This document shows, one piece after another, positions 53,417-62,142 of a DNA stretch of 64,000 nt. Position numbers and translations under genes: made by a program. How positions within the stretch are numbered: the stretch's first letter is position 1; every line of letters begins with the position of its first letter. Under the pieces are notes generated by a model. The model was not told the DNA's origin. It searched no databases and saw only the letters and a program-made list of their open reading frames with translations. Source of the DNA: Naumannella halotolerans (GTDB taxonomy: Bacteria; Actinomycetota; Actinomycetes; Propionibacteriales; Propionibacteriaceae); assembly GCF_004364645.1 (NCBI RefSeq), contig NZ_SOAW01000002.1, positions 124,001-188,000 on the forward strand, in the 5' to 3' direction.

Positions 53417-53746
53417 TCAGCCGCCGAGGGTGGCCTCGATGGCATCACGCATCGTGTTCTTCGGTTTCGACCCGCGGAAGGTGTGCACGGGCTGACCGTC
53501 GGCGAAGATCTGCACGGTCGGCAGGTGCAGCACCTGCTGGTCGGCCGGCGCGATCGGGTTCTCCGCGGTGTCGATCCGGACGAAGTCCATCCGGTCGGCG
53601 AAGCGGTTGGCCAACTCCACCAGGATCGGCTCCAGCTGTCGGCAGGGTCGGCACCACGGCGCCCAGTACTCGACCAGCACCGGCCGGGCAGCACGCAGCA
53701 CCTCGGCATCGAAGGTCTGGTCGGTGACCTCCCGCAGTTCCCTCAC
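53417..53746 (-). CDS. trxA: Thioredoxin with a CRPC active site
   Basis: A 109-residue thioredoxin. The active-site segment reads WAPWCRPCRQLEP, so the usual WCGPC is WCRPC. The cis-Pro (LPTVQIF) and C-terminal helix are present. Replacing the Gly with Arg inside the redox motif should alter the redox potential and partner choice. It follows trxB by 5 bp on the same strand, so it is expressed from the trxB promoter and probably reduced by TrxB. The GTG start at 53746 gives a normal family length. Confidence 0.93.
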   Translation of the reverse strand: MRELREVTDQTFDAEVLRAARPVLVEYWAPWCRPCRQLEPILVELANRFADRMDFVRIDTAENPIAPADQQVLHLPTVQIFADGQPVHTFRGSKPKNTMRDAIEATLGG

Positions 53747-53751
53747 CGAAC

Positions 53752-54789
53752 TCAGGCGGTGACGGGATCCGAGACCGCGGTCTGCTCGACCTCGGCCTCG
53801 TCCACCGCATTGTCGTCCAGCAGTGCCAGGTAGCGCTCGGCGTCCAAGGCCGCCGAACAGCCCGATCCGGCGGCGGTGATCGCCTGCCGGTAGGAGTGGT
53901 CGACCAGGTCACCACAGGCGAAGACACCGGGCAGGCTGGTCTGAGTGGTCCGGCCCTGCACCAGCACGTAACCCTCGGCGTCCAGGTCCACCTGCCCGGC
54001 CACCAGTTCCGAGCGCGGATCGTGCCCGATGGCCACGAACATGCCCTGGACGTCGAGTTCCCGCTGGGTTCCGTCGACGGTGTGGGTCAGCACCAGCTTC
54101 TCCACCCCGGACGTACCCGCGATGTCGGTGACGGCGGCATTCAATGCGAACTCGATCTTCGGGTCGTTCTGCGCCCGGTCGATCATGATCTTGGAGGCAC
54201 GCAACTCGTCGCGCCGGTGGACGATCGTCACCGAATCGGCGAAGCGGGTGAGGAAGGTCGCCTCCTCCATCGCCGAGTCGCCACCGCCGACCACGGCCAG
54301 ATCCTTGCCCTTGAAGAAGAAGCCGTCACAGGTGGCGCACCAGGAGACGCCACGGCCGGAGAACTCCTCCTCCCCGGCGAGTCCGAGCTTGCGGTAGCCC
54401 GACCCCATGGCCAGGATCACCGCCCGGGCCCGGTAGGTCGTACCGGCGGAGTCGGTGACGGTCTTGATGTCGCCGCTGAGATCGACCGAGGCGACGTCGT
54501 CGGTGACCAGCTCGGCGCCGAAGCGCTCGGCCTGGGCGCGCATCTGCTCCATCAGCTCCGGGCCCTGGATGCCTTCGGCGAATCCCGGGAAGTTCTCCAC
54601 CTCGGTGGTGGTCATCAGCGCACCACCGGGTTCGAGTGCGCCCTCGAAGACCAGCGGCGCCAGCTCGGCCCGGGCGGCATAGATCGCGGCGGTGTAACCC
54701 GCCGGACCGCTGCCGATCACGATCACCTCTCGCAGTTCGTTGTCCTGGGCGACAGCATCGCTGGGGGTGGTCTTCGGAAGCTCGATCAT
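53752..54789 (-). CDS. trxB: Thioredoxin reductase
   Basis: A 345-residue FAD- and NADPH-dependent enzyme that reduces thioredoxin. [20 protein letters not shown] is the FAD motif, [11 protein letters not shown] (about residue 158) holds the redox-active CxxC, and [12 protein letters not shown] is the NADPH motif. GGAGAGGA lies a few bases before the ATG at 54789. A SigH/SigR-type promoter (GGAAC-N18-GTT) is found 60-85 bp upstream. About 18 extra residues precede the FAD motif and 20 acidic ones follow the family end, as in other actinobacterial TrxB. Confidence 0.96.
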   Translation of the reverse strand: MIELPKTTPSDAVAQDNELREVIVIGSGPAGYTAAIYAARAELAPLVFEGALEPGGALMTTTEVENFPGFAEGIQGPELMEQMRAQAERFGAELVTDDVASVDLSGDIKTVTDSAGTTYRARAVILAMGSGYRKLGLAGEEEFSGRGVSWCATCDGFFFKGKDLAVVGGGDSAMEEATFLTRFADSVTIVHRRDELRASKIMIDRAQNDPKIEFALNAAVTDIAGTSGVEKLVLTHTVDGTQRELDVQGMFVAIGHDPRSELVAGQVDLDAEGYVLVQGRTTQTSLPGVFACGDLVDHSYRQAITAAGSGCSAALDAERYLALLDDNAVDEAEVEQTAVSDPVTA

Positions 54790-54847
54790 CGTGTCCTCTC
54801 CGGGGATGGGCAAAGTCGGAATCGCCCGCCACATACTACAAACAGCC

Positions 54848-54873
54848 AACCCCGATCCCCCACGGTTTGTTCC
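54848..54873 (-). promoter_or_regulatory. SigH/SigR-type promoter of trxBA
   Basis: On the minus strand GGAAC (54873-54869) and GTT (54850-54848) are separated by exactly 18 bases, the consensus of thiol-oxidative-stress sigma factors. It predicts a transcript starting near 54840 with a 50-nt leader. Confidence 0.75.
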
Positions 54874-55060
54874 CCGGCACGTTCCCGGCGGAGTCGGTCC
54901 CGACAGCCGGGCCGACGGACACGGGCGCCACCGGCAGGCCATCACGTACAGTGGCCTGCGGCCGGTTTGGCTCCGCCGGGGCGCCGACGTAGCCTCGACG
55001 GTCGTCGCCCGCCGACCGCAGCGACCGACACCAGTTGAGCAGAGAGGTACGACCGCAGGT

Positions 55061-56044
55061 ATGAACGACGACCCGAGCGCCGAGAACACCCCTCGGCCAT
55101 CGCGTTCTGCCGGCGAGGCCGATCCGGCCGTACCCGCCCGCCCGGCACGCGCCGCCCGCGCCGCCGAGGACCCGCCGCCGCAGACACCGGCCGCTCGACC
55201 CAGCCGGGCATTGCCGGACCCTGCAGCTGAATCCCAGCCGGCCGGCACTGCCCCGCCGAGCGGCCCGGCGAAATCGCCCACCGCCAAGGGTGTACCGCGC
55301 AAGACGACTCAGAGCCGCGGCGTTCCCCGCAGACCGAGCAGGACCCGGGACCCGAAACCGGCAACGAGCGGTCCCGCCCCCACTTCGGCGCCCACCTCCG
55401 GCCAGACCGGGACCAACCAGACCAGGACCAACCAGACCAGGACCAACCAGACCGGGACCGGCCAGCCCCGATCCGGCCAGGACATCGCAGACGTCGACAC
55501 CGGATCGGCGCCGCCCATCCAGCGCTCGGCCGAGAAGACCTGGTTCGGCCAGTGGTGGCCGATCCTGCTCGCCGGGGTGTCGGTCCTGCTGCTGCTCGGC
55601 ACGGTCACCACCATCGGCGTGCTCAGCCTGCGCCCCTCGCAGGAGACCGTCGCCACCCTCTCCCCGGAGCCGACCGGTCTGCCGGTGCTGCCGCAGACCC
55701 TGGGTGAGTACACCCTGGGTGCCGAGGAGGACCCGTCGGCGGCTGCGAGTACCGAGCCGAGTGCCGAACAGATCGCCACCGGCAACTACTACCGCAACGG
55801 CCAGTTGGCCGTGATCGTCGCCGCGGTACGACCCGCCGGTGACAGTCAAGCCGTGATCGACAGCACCGATGCCACCGCGATCCGGGAGGCCGGTGGCGCG
55901 ATCTGCGGCCGTACCGCCGACGGCGTCCACGACCTGTGCGTGGCCAGTCGTCGTTCGACCAGCGTGACCGTGATCGGCTGGCGCGGCCAGAGCGTCGACG
56001 AACTGGCACCGGTAGCCGTCGACTTCGCCGGCGCCATCGGCTGA
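55061..56044 (+). CDS. Membrane protein with long disordered cytosolic head
   Basis: A 327-residue protein I do not recognise. Residues 1-155 are Pro/Ala/Ser-rich and disordered, including a tandem 15-bp repeat encoding NQTRT-type pentapeptides (55410-55465). One membrane helix follows ([21 protein letters not shown], about residue 168). The 140-residue outer domain contains two cysteines ([16 protein letters not shown]) that could form a disulphide. ATG 55061 has AGAGAGG at a distance. It is divergent from trxB. A role at the cell surface is inferred from topology alone. Confidence 0.7.
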   Translation: MNDDPSAENTPRPSRSAGEADPAVPARPARAARAAEDPPPQTPAARPSRALPDPAAESQPAGTAPPSGPAKSPTAKGVPRKTTQSRGVPRRPSRTRDPKPATSGPAPTSAPTSGQTGTNQTRTNQTRTNQTGTGQPRSGQDIADVDTGSAPPIQRSAEKTWFGQWWPILLAGVSVLLLLGTVTTIGVLSLRPSQETVATLSPEPTGLPVLPQTLGEYTLGAEEDPSAAASTEPSAEQIATGNYYRNGQLAVIVAAVRPAGDSQAVIDSTDATAIREAGGAICGRTADGVHDLCVASRRSTSVTVIGWRGQSVDELAPVAVDFAGAIG

Positions 56045-56131
56045 CCCCGACCCCGGTGGCAAGCCACGGCGGACCAGGCAGACCGTGGACCTAGTGCCTG
56101 CACCCATCCCGCGGCCTAGTCTGGTGCGGTC

Positions 56132-57595
56132 ATGAGGAAAGCTCTGCGGCTGATCGCCGAACCCGGGCACCGCTCCGATCAGGCGGGGTGGTTGCCGAGC
56201 CTGCTCCTGAGCGGTTTGGCCACCTTGTTCTTCGCCGTCCCGTGGGCACTGCAGGCACTGGCGCTGGCCCCGAGCCTGCGCGCCCTGGATGCGGCGACGA
56301 TGTTCATCGCCAGCGCCATGGTCACCACCGCCTGGGCCCTGCGTCGCCACTACCCCGGACTCATGCTGGTGATGGCGGTGCTGGGCTGCCTGCTGCAGGT
56401 GATCCTGCTCGCCCCGTTCCCGACACCGATCGTGCCGCTGATCGTCTACGACTTCGCCCGTTGGTCGGCCCGCTACAGCCGCGCGGCGCTGGCGGCCGGT
56501 CTCGTCGGATCCTTCATCGGCCCGGCCGTCTGGCTGAGCAGCACCTATTTCGGCACCGAACCGGTCTACTCCCCCGTCGCCTACCTGGTGCTGGTCGTCG
56601 GCTGTGCCGGTCTGGTCGTCGCCTCCTATGTGGTGGCCCGGTTCCTGCGGGCTGCCTCGGACCGGGAGCAGGAGCGACAGGAGAACGCGGCCGAGCGGAT
56701 GCGCCATGCACTGGCCGAACGCGAACACCGGTCACGGACGGCCGAGGCGAACGCCCGCAACCAGATCGCCCGCGAACTGCACGACATCGTCGCCCACAGT
56801 CTGTCGGTGATCGTCGTCCAGGCCGAGGGTGGCAAGGCACTGGCCGAACGCAAACCGGAGAAGGCGGCCGAGGTGCTGACCACGATTGCCGACACCTCCC
56901 GGGAGGCCCTGGGTGAGATGCGCCGGATCGTCGGCGTGCTGCGCGACGGCCCGGATGCGGTCGGACAACCCGACTACCTGCCGGCACCGACACTGGCCGA
57001 GATCCGCGAGATGGTGAAGCGGGCCGGCCCTCGATTCCACTACGCCGAACAGGGAACGCCGCCACTGGAGGCACCGAAGGCGCTGCAACTGACCGCGTAC
57101 CGAGTGGTCCAGGAAGCAGTCACCAATACGCTCAAACACGGCGGCCCGCAGGCCGAGGCCCAGGTCACCGTCACCTACCACCCGAGCTCGGTCGAGCTGA
57201 GCGTGATCGACGACGGCGCCGGTGTCGACACCTACAACGACCGGCAGGGTCACGGTCTGCAGGGAATGCACGAAAGAGTGCATTCCATGGGTGGGCAGTT
57301 GGTGGCCCGCCCGAGCAGGGACGGTGGATTCGCCGTCCATGCCGTACTGCCGCTGCACGGCCGACACCGACTCCCCCGCGCGGCCGGCGATACCGCTGTC
57401 GCCCACGGCCAGGGTGTGCCCGGAGCCGGCCAACCCGGACCGGGCCCGTCCCGTCCCGGTGGCCCGCCGCCGCTGCCGGCCTCGGGCCCGGTACGGCAGC
57501 CGGCCCGGCCCTCGGCTGCGACGACACCGCAATCGCCGCTCGGCCCGTTCCCGGGAACACCCGGCGGCACCCGGGACCAGCTCGAGCAGCGGTGA
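56132..57595 (+). CDS. Sensor histidine kinase (NarL/DesK-type)
   Basis: A 487-residue membrane kinase. Five or six membrane helices occupy residues 20-175. The HisKA_3 dimerisation box NQIARELHDIVAHSLS carries the phospho-acceptor His at about residue 217, and the ATPase domain shows EAVTNTLKHGG and DDGAG with a C-terminal GHGLQGMHERV. A 65-residue Pro/Arg-rich tail follows. A -10-like TAGTCT ends nine bases before the ATG. The response-regulator gene starts 74 bp downstream, and the two form a pair. The signal is unknown. Confidence 0.93.
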   Translation: MRKALRLIAEPGHRSDQAGWLPSLLLSGLATLFFAVPWALQALALAPSLRALDAATMFIASAMVTTAWALRRHYPGLMLVMAVLGCLLQVILLAPFPTPIVPLIVYDFARWSARYSRAALAAGLVGSFIGPAVWLSSTYFGTEPVYSPVAYLVLVVGCAGLVVASYVVARFLRAASDREQERQENAAERMRHALAEREHRSRTAEANARNQIARELHDIVAHSLSVIVVQAEGGKALAERKPEKAAEVLTTIADTSREALGEMRRIVGVLRDGPDAVGQPDYLPAPTLAEIREMVKRAGPRFHYAEQGTPPLEAPKALQLTAYRVVQEAVTNTLKHGGPQAEAQVTVTYHPSSVELSVIDDGAGVDTYNDRQGHGLQGMHERVHSMGGQLVARPSRDGGFAVHAVLPLHGRHRLPRAAGDTAVAHGQGVPGAGQPGPGPSRPGGPPPLPASGPVRQPARPSAATTPQSPLGPFPGTPGGTRDQLEQR

Positions 57596-57620
57596 TCATG
57601 ATGAACTTGACCGATTCGAC

Positions 57621-57641
57621 CCCGATCAGCTGCTGATCGGG
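57621..57641. promoter_or_regulatory. 21-bp perfect palindrome before the response-regulator gene
   Basis: CCCGATCAGC and GCTGATCGGG flank a single T. It lies 28 bp before the response-regulator ATG, in the gap after the kinase gene. It may be a dimer-binding operator for autoregulation or a short hairpin modulating translation. Confidence 0.5.
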
Positions 57642-57669
57642 TCACACGACCTGAGGACGGGAACCACGC

Positions 57670-58335
57670 ATGACGCTGAAGATTTACCTCTGTGATGATC
57701 AAGCTCTGGTCCGGGGTGGTTTTCGGATGCTGATCGAGGCCGAAGATGATCTTGAAGTGGTCGGCGAGGCGAGCAATGGCGAACAGGCCGTCCGCGACCT
57801 GACCCGGCGGCCGGCCGATGTGGTGCTGATGGACATCCGGATGCCGGTGATGGACGGTGTGGAGGCCACCCGGGAGCTCGTCGAATCCGGCAATCCGACC
57901 AAGATCCTCGTGCTGACCACTTTTGATCTTGATGAGTACGTCTTCGCCGCGCTGCGTGCCGGCGCGAGCGGTTTCCTGTTGAAGGATGCCCGTCCCGATG
58001 ATCTTCTGTCGGCGATCCGGGATGTCGCCAGCGGTGAGGCCGTGGTCGCACCGAGTGCGACCCGCCGACTGCTGGAGCATGTCGTTGATCATCTTCCGAC
58101 CGACACCGGACCGAAACCGATCGATCCGCGGCTGGCGTCGCTCACCGATCGGGAACGTGAGGTTCTCGAACAGGTGGCCAAGGGGGCCACCAATGCCGAG
58201 ATCTGCGCCACCCTCTACATGGCCGAGGGCACGGTGAAGACCCACATCGGGCGTTTGCTGTCCAAACTCGAGTGCCGCGACCGGGTCTCCCTGGTGCTGT
58301 TCGCCTACGAAACCGGAGTGGCGAAGGTCGTCTGA
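57670..58335 (+). CDS. NarL/LuxR-family response regulator
   Basis: A 221-residue regulator. The receiver domain has its acidic pocket (YLCDDQALVR), phospho-acceptor Asp near residue 55 (VVLMDIRMPVMDG), and Lys in GFLLKDA. The LuxR-type helix-turn-helix is LTDREREVLEQVAKG, then GTVKTHIGRLLSKL. AGGACGGGAA precedes the ATG. It acts with the adjacent kinase. Several Asp-Leu pairs are written GAT CTT, with the otherwise rare CTT codon. Confidence 0.95.
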   Translation: MTLKIYLCDDQALVRGGFRMLIEAEDDLEVVGEASNGEQAVRDLTRRPADVVLMDIRMPVMDGVEATRELVESGNPTKILVLTTFDLDEYVFAALRAGASGFLLKDARPDDLLSAIRDVASGEAVVAPSATRRLLEHVVDHLPTDTGPKPIDPRLASLTDREREVLEQVAKGATNAEICATLYMAEGTVKTHIGRLLSKLECRDRVSLVLFAYETGVAKVV

Positions 58336-58522
58336 GCCGCCGCTCCGTACCCCGGGTGTGCCCCTCGCCACGACCCGTGGGTGGCCCGCCTGGGGGTTCG
58401 AGTCATCACAGCCTGCCGGTAGGCTGCCTGTGTGCCCTCCACGGGGCTTGACGACGCTCACCGAGCGTGGCGCCGGTCGCCACCGCCGGTGGGTCCACGG
58501 ACCGCAGGTCGAGGAGAAACGC

Positions 58523-60100
58523 GTGCCCGCACACGATTACGACGCACTTCTGAACGCAGATGTCCAAGGCTCCGACGGGGAACGGATCGGCGCTGTCAAC
58601 CAGCTCTTCCTGGACGACCAGACACAGAATCCCTCCTGGGTGACGGTGGTGATCGGCGTCTTCGGCCGTCGCGAGCACTTCATTCCCCTGGCCGACGCCC
58701 AGTTCCGCGACGGTGCCATCCACGTCCCGTACGAGAAGGCACAGATCACTGCGGCGCCGGCCCTCGACGTCGACCAGCACCTCTCCCGCGACGACGAGGA
58801 TGTGCTCTTCGACTACTACGCCGTCCAGGGTCGTGGTGGTATGCCCCCGGCCACGGACCCGGTTGCCGACGAGGACCCGGCCGCGGAAGCGCCGACCGCG
58901 CAGCCGAGCGATGCCGAGACCTCACCGTCGGCCTACGCCGACGAGGTGCGGGCCGAAACCCCGCACGAGCAGACGCTCGCCGCGGAGCCGATCGACGAGC
59001 CCGTCCCGGTCGACCCGGCCGATGCCCCGCTGGCCGAACCGGTCGAGCAGCCGGCCGAGTGGGAGTCCGCGGCCCCGTTCACGGCGACCGACGAGGTACA
59101 GGACGACGATGTCCCGGGGGTGAGTGCCCAGCACGTCGAAGCCCAGGAGGTCGATCCGGCTGCGGAACCCGAGGTGGACGACCGGCCGATCGACGGCGTC
59201 GTGACCGTCGACGAATCCTTCACCGCAAGCACCCCGGAGACCTTCGAGGAACGGTCGATCGGTACGGACCCGGTCGACGACGAGGCAATCATCGTCGACA
59301 ACGAGGCGATCATCGTGTCCGACGAGACCGCCTCACCGTGGGCCGCACCGGAGTCCGCGGCGCCGGTCGACGACGCATCGGCCGATGCTGAGTCGGTCGC
59401 GGACCACCCGCTCGAGGACGAACCCGTGGTCGGCGACGCCGCCTACGCCCCCGAGGAGGATCTGACCGGTGGCGAGCCGCTGGCGCCCCTGCCGGACCGG
59501 GCGGGGACCGAGCCGGAGCCGCTGGTGGAGTCCGAATCCGTACCGGTCGCACCTGCCGGCGAAGCCGAGTCGAACGAGACCGAGCCCGCGATCGTCGCCG
59601 AGGCCGCCGTACCACCGGTGGTTCCCGAGCCCGACCACGGGTCGCCGGCCTCACCGACAACCCCGACCCGGGTCCCGCTCTCCCCCGCCTCATCGACACC
59701 TGCCCCATCGACCACGGCCGCAGCCGGGGAGTCGACCACCGGTGCGTACGGCTCACCGGCCGGCCTCGGTACCGCGAACGACCCCTCGCAGGCGTCGCTG
59801 TTCACCGGCGGCGGCCGTCCCGGACCGGCCGATCCGAAGCCGACGGACGACGACCGTGCGAGCGGGCCGGGATCGCCTGCTTCGGCTGCCACCGGCCCGG
59901 GTTCTGCTGCATCGTCGGCTGACCCGCGCAATGACCGGGTGGCCAAACTGGAGGACGGGTTGGGCCGGGCCCAGCTGGGCGCGACCAAGTTCGTCCGGTT
60001 TCTGCTGGGCGAGGCCGAACGGTGGGCCGGACGTGCCAATTCGCGACTGGACGAGTGGGAGAAGGAAGGCCGCCTGCCGGGCCAGAAGCGTCACAAGTGA
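58523..60100 (+). CDS. PRC-barrel protein with a long acidic disordered region
   Basis: A 525-residue protein. Residues 1-105 form a PRC-barrel domain (YDALLNADVQGSDGERIGAV, then RREHFIPLADAQ and a DEDVLFDYY tail). About 340 residues of Glu/Asp/Ala/Pro-rich, low-complexity sequence follow. The last 55 residues are helical and amphipathic (VAKLEDGLGRAQLGATKFVR) with a basic end. GAGGAG lies six bases before the GTG at 58523. PRC-barrels bind RNA or act in photosynthetic and stress proteins; here a scaffold or stress role is only a guess. No orthologue is recognised over the full length. Confidence 0.8.
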   Translation: MPAHDYDALLNADVQGSDGERIGAVNQLFLDDQTQNPSWVTVVIGVFGRREHFIPLADAQFRDGAIHVPYEKAQITAAPALDVDQHLSRDDEDVLFDYYAVQGRGGMPPATDPVADEDPAAEAPTAQPSDAETSPSAYADEVRAETPHEQTLAAEPIDEPVPVDPADAPLAEPVEQPAEWESAAPFTATDEVQDDDVPGVSAQHVEAQEVDPAAEPEVDDRPIDGVVTVDESFTASTPETFEERSIGTDPVDDEAIIVDNEAIIVSDETASPWAAPESAAPVDDASADAESVADHPLEDEPVVGDAAYAPEEDLTGGEPLAPLPDRAGTEPEPLVESESVPVAPAGEAESNETEPAIVAEAAVPPVVPEPDHGSPASPTTPTRVPLSPASSTPAPSTTAAAGESTTGAYGSPAGLGTANDPSQASLFTGGGRPGPADPKPTDDDRASGPGSPASAATGPGSAASSADPRNDRVAKLEDGLGRAQLGATKFVRFLLGEAERWAGRANSRLDEWEKEGRLPGQKRHK

Positions 60101-60153
60101 GCTGATCCGCACTCCGACCCCGCGGGCCGACGCCCGTCGTCACGGCCGCGAGG

Positions 60154-60723
60154 TCAGCGCAGCGACTGCTCCAATTGCTGGCGCCGGACCGGTTCGACCG
60201 GTACCGGGGTCACCCAGGCCGAGACCCGCTCCCGCAGTTCGGCCAGCGTCGGCACCCAACGGACCGTGGCGTGCAGCTCCAGGCGAAGCACCGGCTCGCG
60301 GTCGGTCGGGGCGAACCCCACCTCACCCAGCAGAGCCATCGAGGCCGAGGGCAGTCTCGCCGCCGGTGCTGCCTCGATCGCACCCATCTGCCGCGGTGCG
60401 CGGGTCAACCGGGCAGCCGCACTGCGGACGAGGTCCTTCGAGGTACGGCGGACCGACACCCCGGGGGCGGTCCACAACTCGACCAGCACCGCGGCGTCGG
60501 CGGCGAACGGGAGCGGCGACTCCACCGCCACGGCCGGGGCCAGCAGCAGACAGCCGCGCAGCTCGTACCCGCGGCCGGATCGGCCGTAACAACCGACCCC
60601 GGCGAAACCCCACTGTGCCTCGGCCAGCTCGGCCAGGACGACCAGCTCGTCATGAGGGGTCCGGACCCTTGGCAGGTCCCGCACACTCGTCGCGGACAGG
60701 CCACGCAGGCGGGGTGCACTCAT
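60154..60723 (-). CDS. Uncharacterised protein divergent from the aminotransferase gene
   Basis: A 189-residue protein I cannot place. It has an alternating hydrophobic pattern (GYELRGCLLLAPAVAVES, VLRLELHATVRW) that suggests a compact alpha-beta fold, possibly distantly GNAT-like, and an Arg-rich C-terminus. On the minus strand TACGAT ends six bases before the ATG at 60723, so its message may be leaderless. The 54-bp gap to the divergent aminotransferase gene would hold both promoters. Confidence 0.65.
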   Translation of the reverse strand: MSAPRLRGLSATSVRDLPRVRTPHDELVVLAELAEAQWGFAGVGCYGRSGRGYELRGCLLLAPAVAVESPLPFAADAAVLVELWTAPGVSVRRTSKDLVRSAAARLTRAPRQMGAIEAAPAARLPSASMALLGEVGFAPTDREPVLRLELHATVRWVPTLAELRERVSAWVTPVPVEPVRRQQLEQSLR

Positions 60724-60729
60724 GGACCC

Positions 60730-60735
60730 ATCGTA
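60730..60735 (-). promoter_or_regulatory. -10 hexamer of a leaderless promoter (minus strand)
   Basis: On the minus strand TACGAT is followed by six bases and then the ATG at 60723. Confidence 0.45.
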
Positions 60736-60761
60736 GATGCAGCTGTGTGCGGACAGGCGCG

Positions 60762-60767
60762 TAGACT
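60762..60767 (+). promoter_or_regulatory. -10 hexamer of the aminotransferase promoter
   Basis: TAGACT ends ten bases before the ATG at 60778, leaving almost no leader and no ribosome binding site. Confidence 0.45.
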
Positions 60768-60777
60768 GCCTCGCATC

Positions 60778-62142
60778 ATGAGTCAGTCAGGAAAGGCGGG
60801 GCAGCCCGCCGTCGAGCCCGATCCCGGCAGCACTTCCCCGGCCCAGCGTCAGGACACCCGGCTCGACACCTATGTCGATCGTTATGCCGAGCGGGCCCAC
60901 GGAATGAAGGCCTCGGCGGTCCGAGCACTGTTCGCCGTGGCGAACCGTCCCGAGGTCGTCTCCCTGGCCGGGGGGATGCCGAACATCGCCGATCTCCCGC
61001 TGAACGTGGTCGCCGACGGCCTGAAGGACATGGTGCTCGAAATCGGTCCGCAGGCCATGCAGTACGGCTCCGGACAGGGCGAACCGATGCTTCGCGAACA
61101 GATCTGCGAGGTGATGTCCCTGGAGGGCATCAGTGCCGATCCCGACGATGTGACCATCACCGTCGGTTCGCAGCAGGCGCTCGATCTGCTGACCCGGATC
61201 TTCTGCGATCCCGGTGACGTCGTGCTGGCCGAGGCACCCAGCTACGTCGGCGCACTGAACACCTTCGGCGCCTACGAGACGACGGTTGTCCACGTCGGTA
61301 TGGATGACGACGGCCTCGATCCGGTGGCTCTGCGGGAGGCACTGGTGCGGCTGCAGCAGTCCGGTCAGCGGGCGAAGTTCCTCTACACGATCCCGAACTT
61401 CCAGAATCCGGCCGCGGTGACCCAGCCGGTGGCCCGGCGCAAGGAGATCCTGGCGATCGCCGAGGAGTTCGACCTGCTGATCATCGAGGACAATCCGTAC
61501 GGTCTGCTGCGACTGTCCGGCGACCCCCTGCCGGCCATGCGTGCCTTCGACAGTGACCGGGTGATCTACCTCGGCTCGTTCTCCAAGACCTTCGCCCCCG
61601 GTTTTCGGGTGGGCTGGGTGCTCGCGCCCCACGCGGTACGGGAGAAACTGGTGCTCGCCCAGGAGGCGGCGACCCTGTGTCCCCCGGTGTTCTCCCAGTT
61701 CGCGGTCTCGAGCTATCTGAGCAACCACGACTGGAAGGGACAGATCGAGTCCTTCAAGTCGATGTACCTGACCCGCCGTGATGCGATGCTCTCCGGTCTG
61801 GCCGAGCACATGCCGACCGGTACGACCTGGACCCATCCCGACGGCGGGTTCTTCGTCTGGCTGACCCTGCCCGAGGGCTTGGACTCCCAGGCGATGCTGC
61901 CGCGGGCGGTGTCGAACCGGGTCGCCTATGTTCCCGGTACGGCGTTCTACGCCGACGGTCTCGGCACCCGGAACATGCGCCTGTCCTACTGCTTCCCCAC
62001 CCCTGAACGTATTCTCGAAGGGACCCGACGATTGGGTGACGTACTTGCCCGGGAGGCCGAGCTGCATCGGACCTTCGGCATCTCCGACAATCAGCCCCGA
62101 ATTGCCGAGCGGTCCCAGGCCCCGCGGCCGAACCAGCGATGA
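60778..62142 (+). CDS. PLP-dependent aminotransferase (2-aminoadipate/MocR-catalytic type)
   Basis: A 454-residue fold-type I aminotransferase. VSLAGGMPNIADLPLN and YGSGQGEPMLREQI are typical of the LysN/2-aminoadipate and MocR-like group, IEDNPYGLLR holds the PLP-contacting Tyr, and the PLP Lys is in YLGSFSKTFAPGFRVGW. It lacks a GntR DNA-binding domain, so it is an enzyme. The stop overlaps the start of a Ddl-like ATP-grasp ligase (ATGA). That coupling suggests a shared product, possibly a D-amino acid or a peptide precursor; this is inference. Confidence 0.92.
   Translation: MSQSGKAGQPAVEPDPGSTSPAQRQDTRLDTYVDRYAERAHGMKASAVRALFAVANRPEVVSLAGGMPNIADLPLNVVADGLKDMVLEIGPQAMQYGSGQGEPMLREQICEVMSLEGISADPDDVTITVGSQQALDLLTRIFCDPGDVVLAEAPSYVGALNTFGAYETTVVHVGMDDDGLDPVALREALVRLQQSGQRAKFLYTIPNFQNPAAVTQPVARRKEILAIAEEFDLLIIEDNPYGLLRLSGDPLPAMRAFDSDRVIYLGSFSKTFAPGFRVGWVLAPHAVREKLVLAQEAATLCPPVFSQFAVSSYLSNHDWKGQIESFKSMYLTRRDAMLSGLAEHMPTGTTWTHPDGGFFVWLTLPEGLDSQAMLPRAVSNRVAYVPGTAFYADGLGTRNMRLSYCFPTPERILEGTRRLGDVLAREAELHRTFGISDNQPRIAERSQAPRPNQR

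Noticed and set aside
58380-58420. GGTTCGAGTC resembling a tRNA T-loop
   Set aside because: No matching T-arm stem, anticodon arm or acceptor stem could be built around it.
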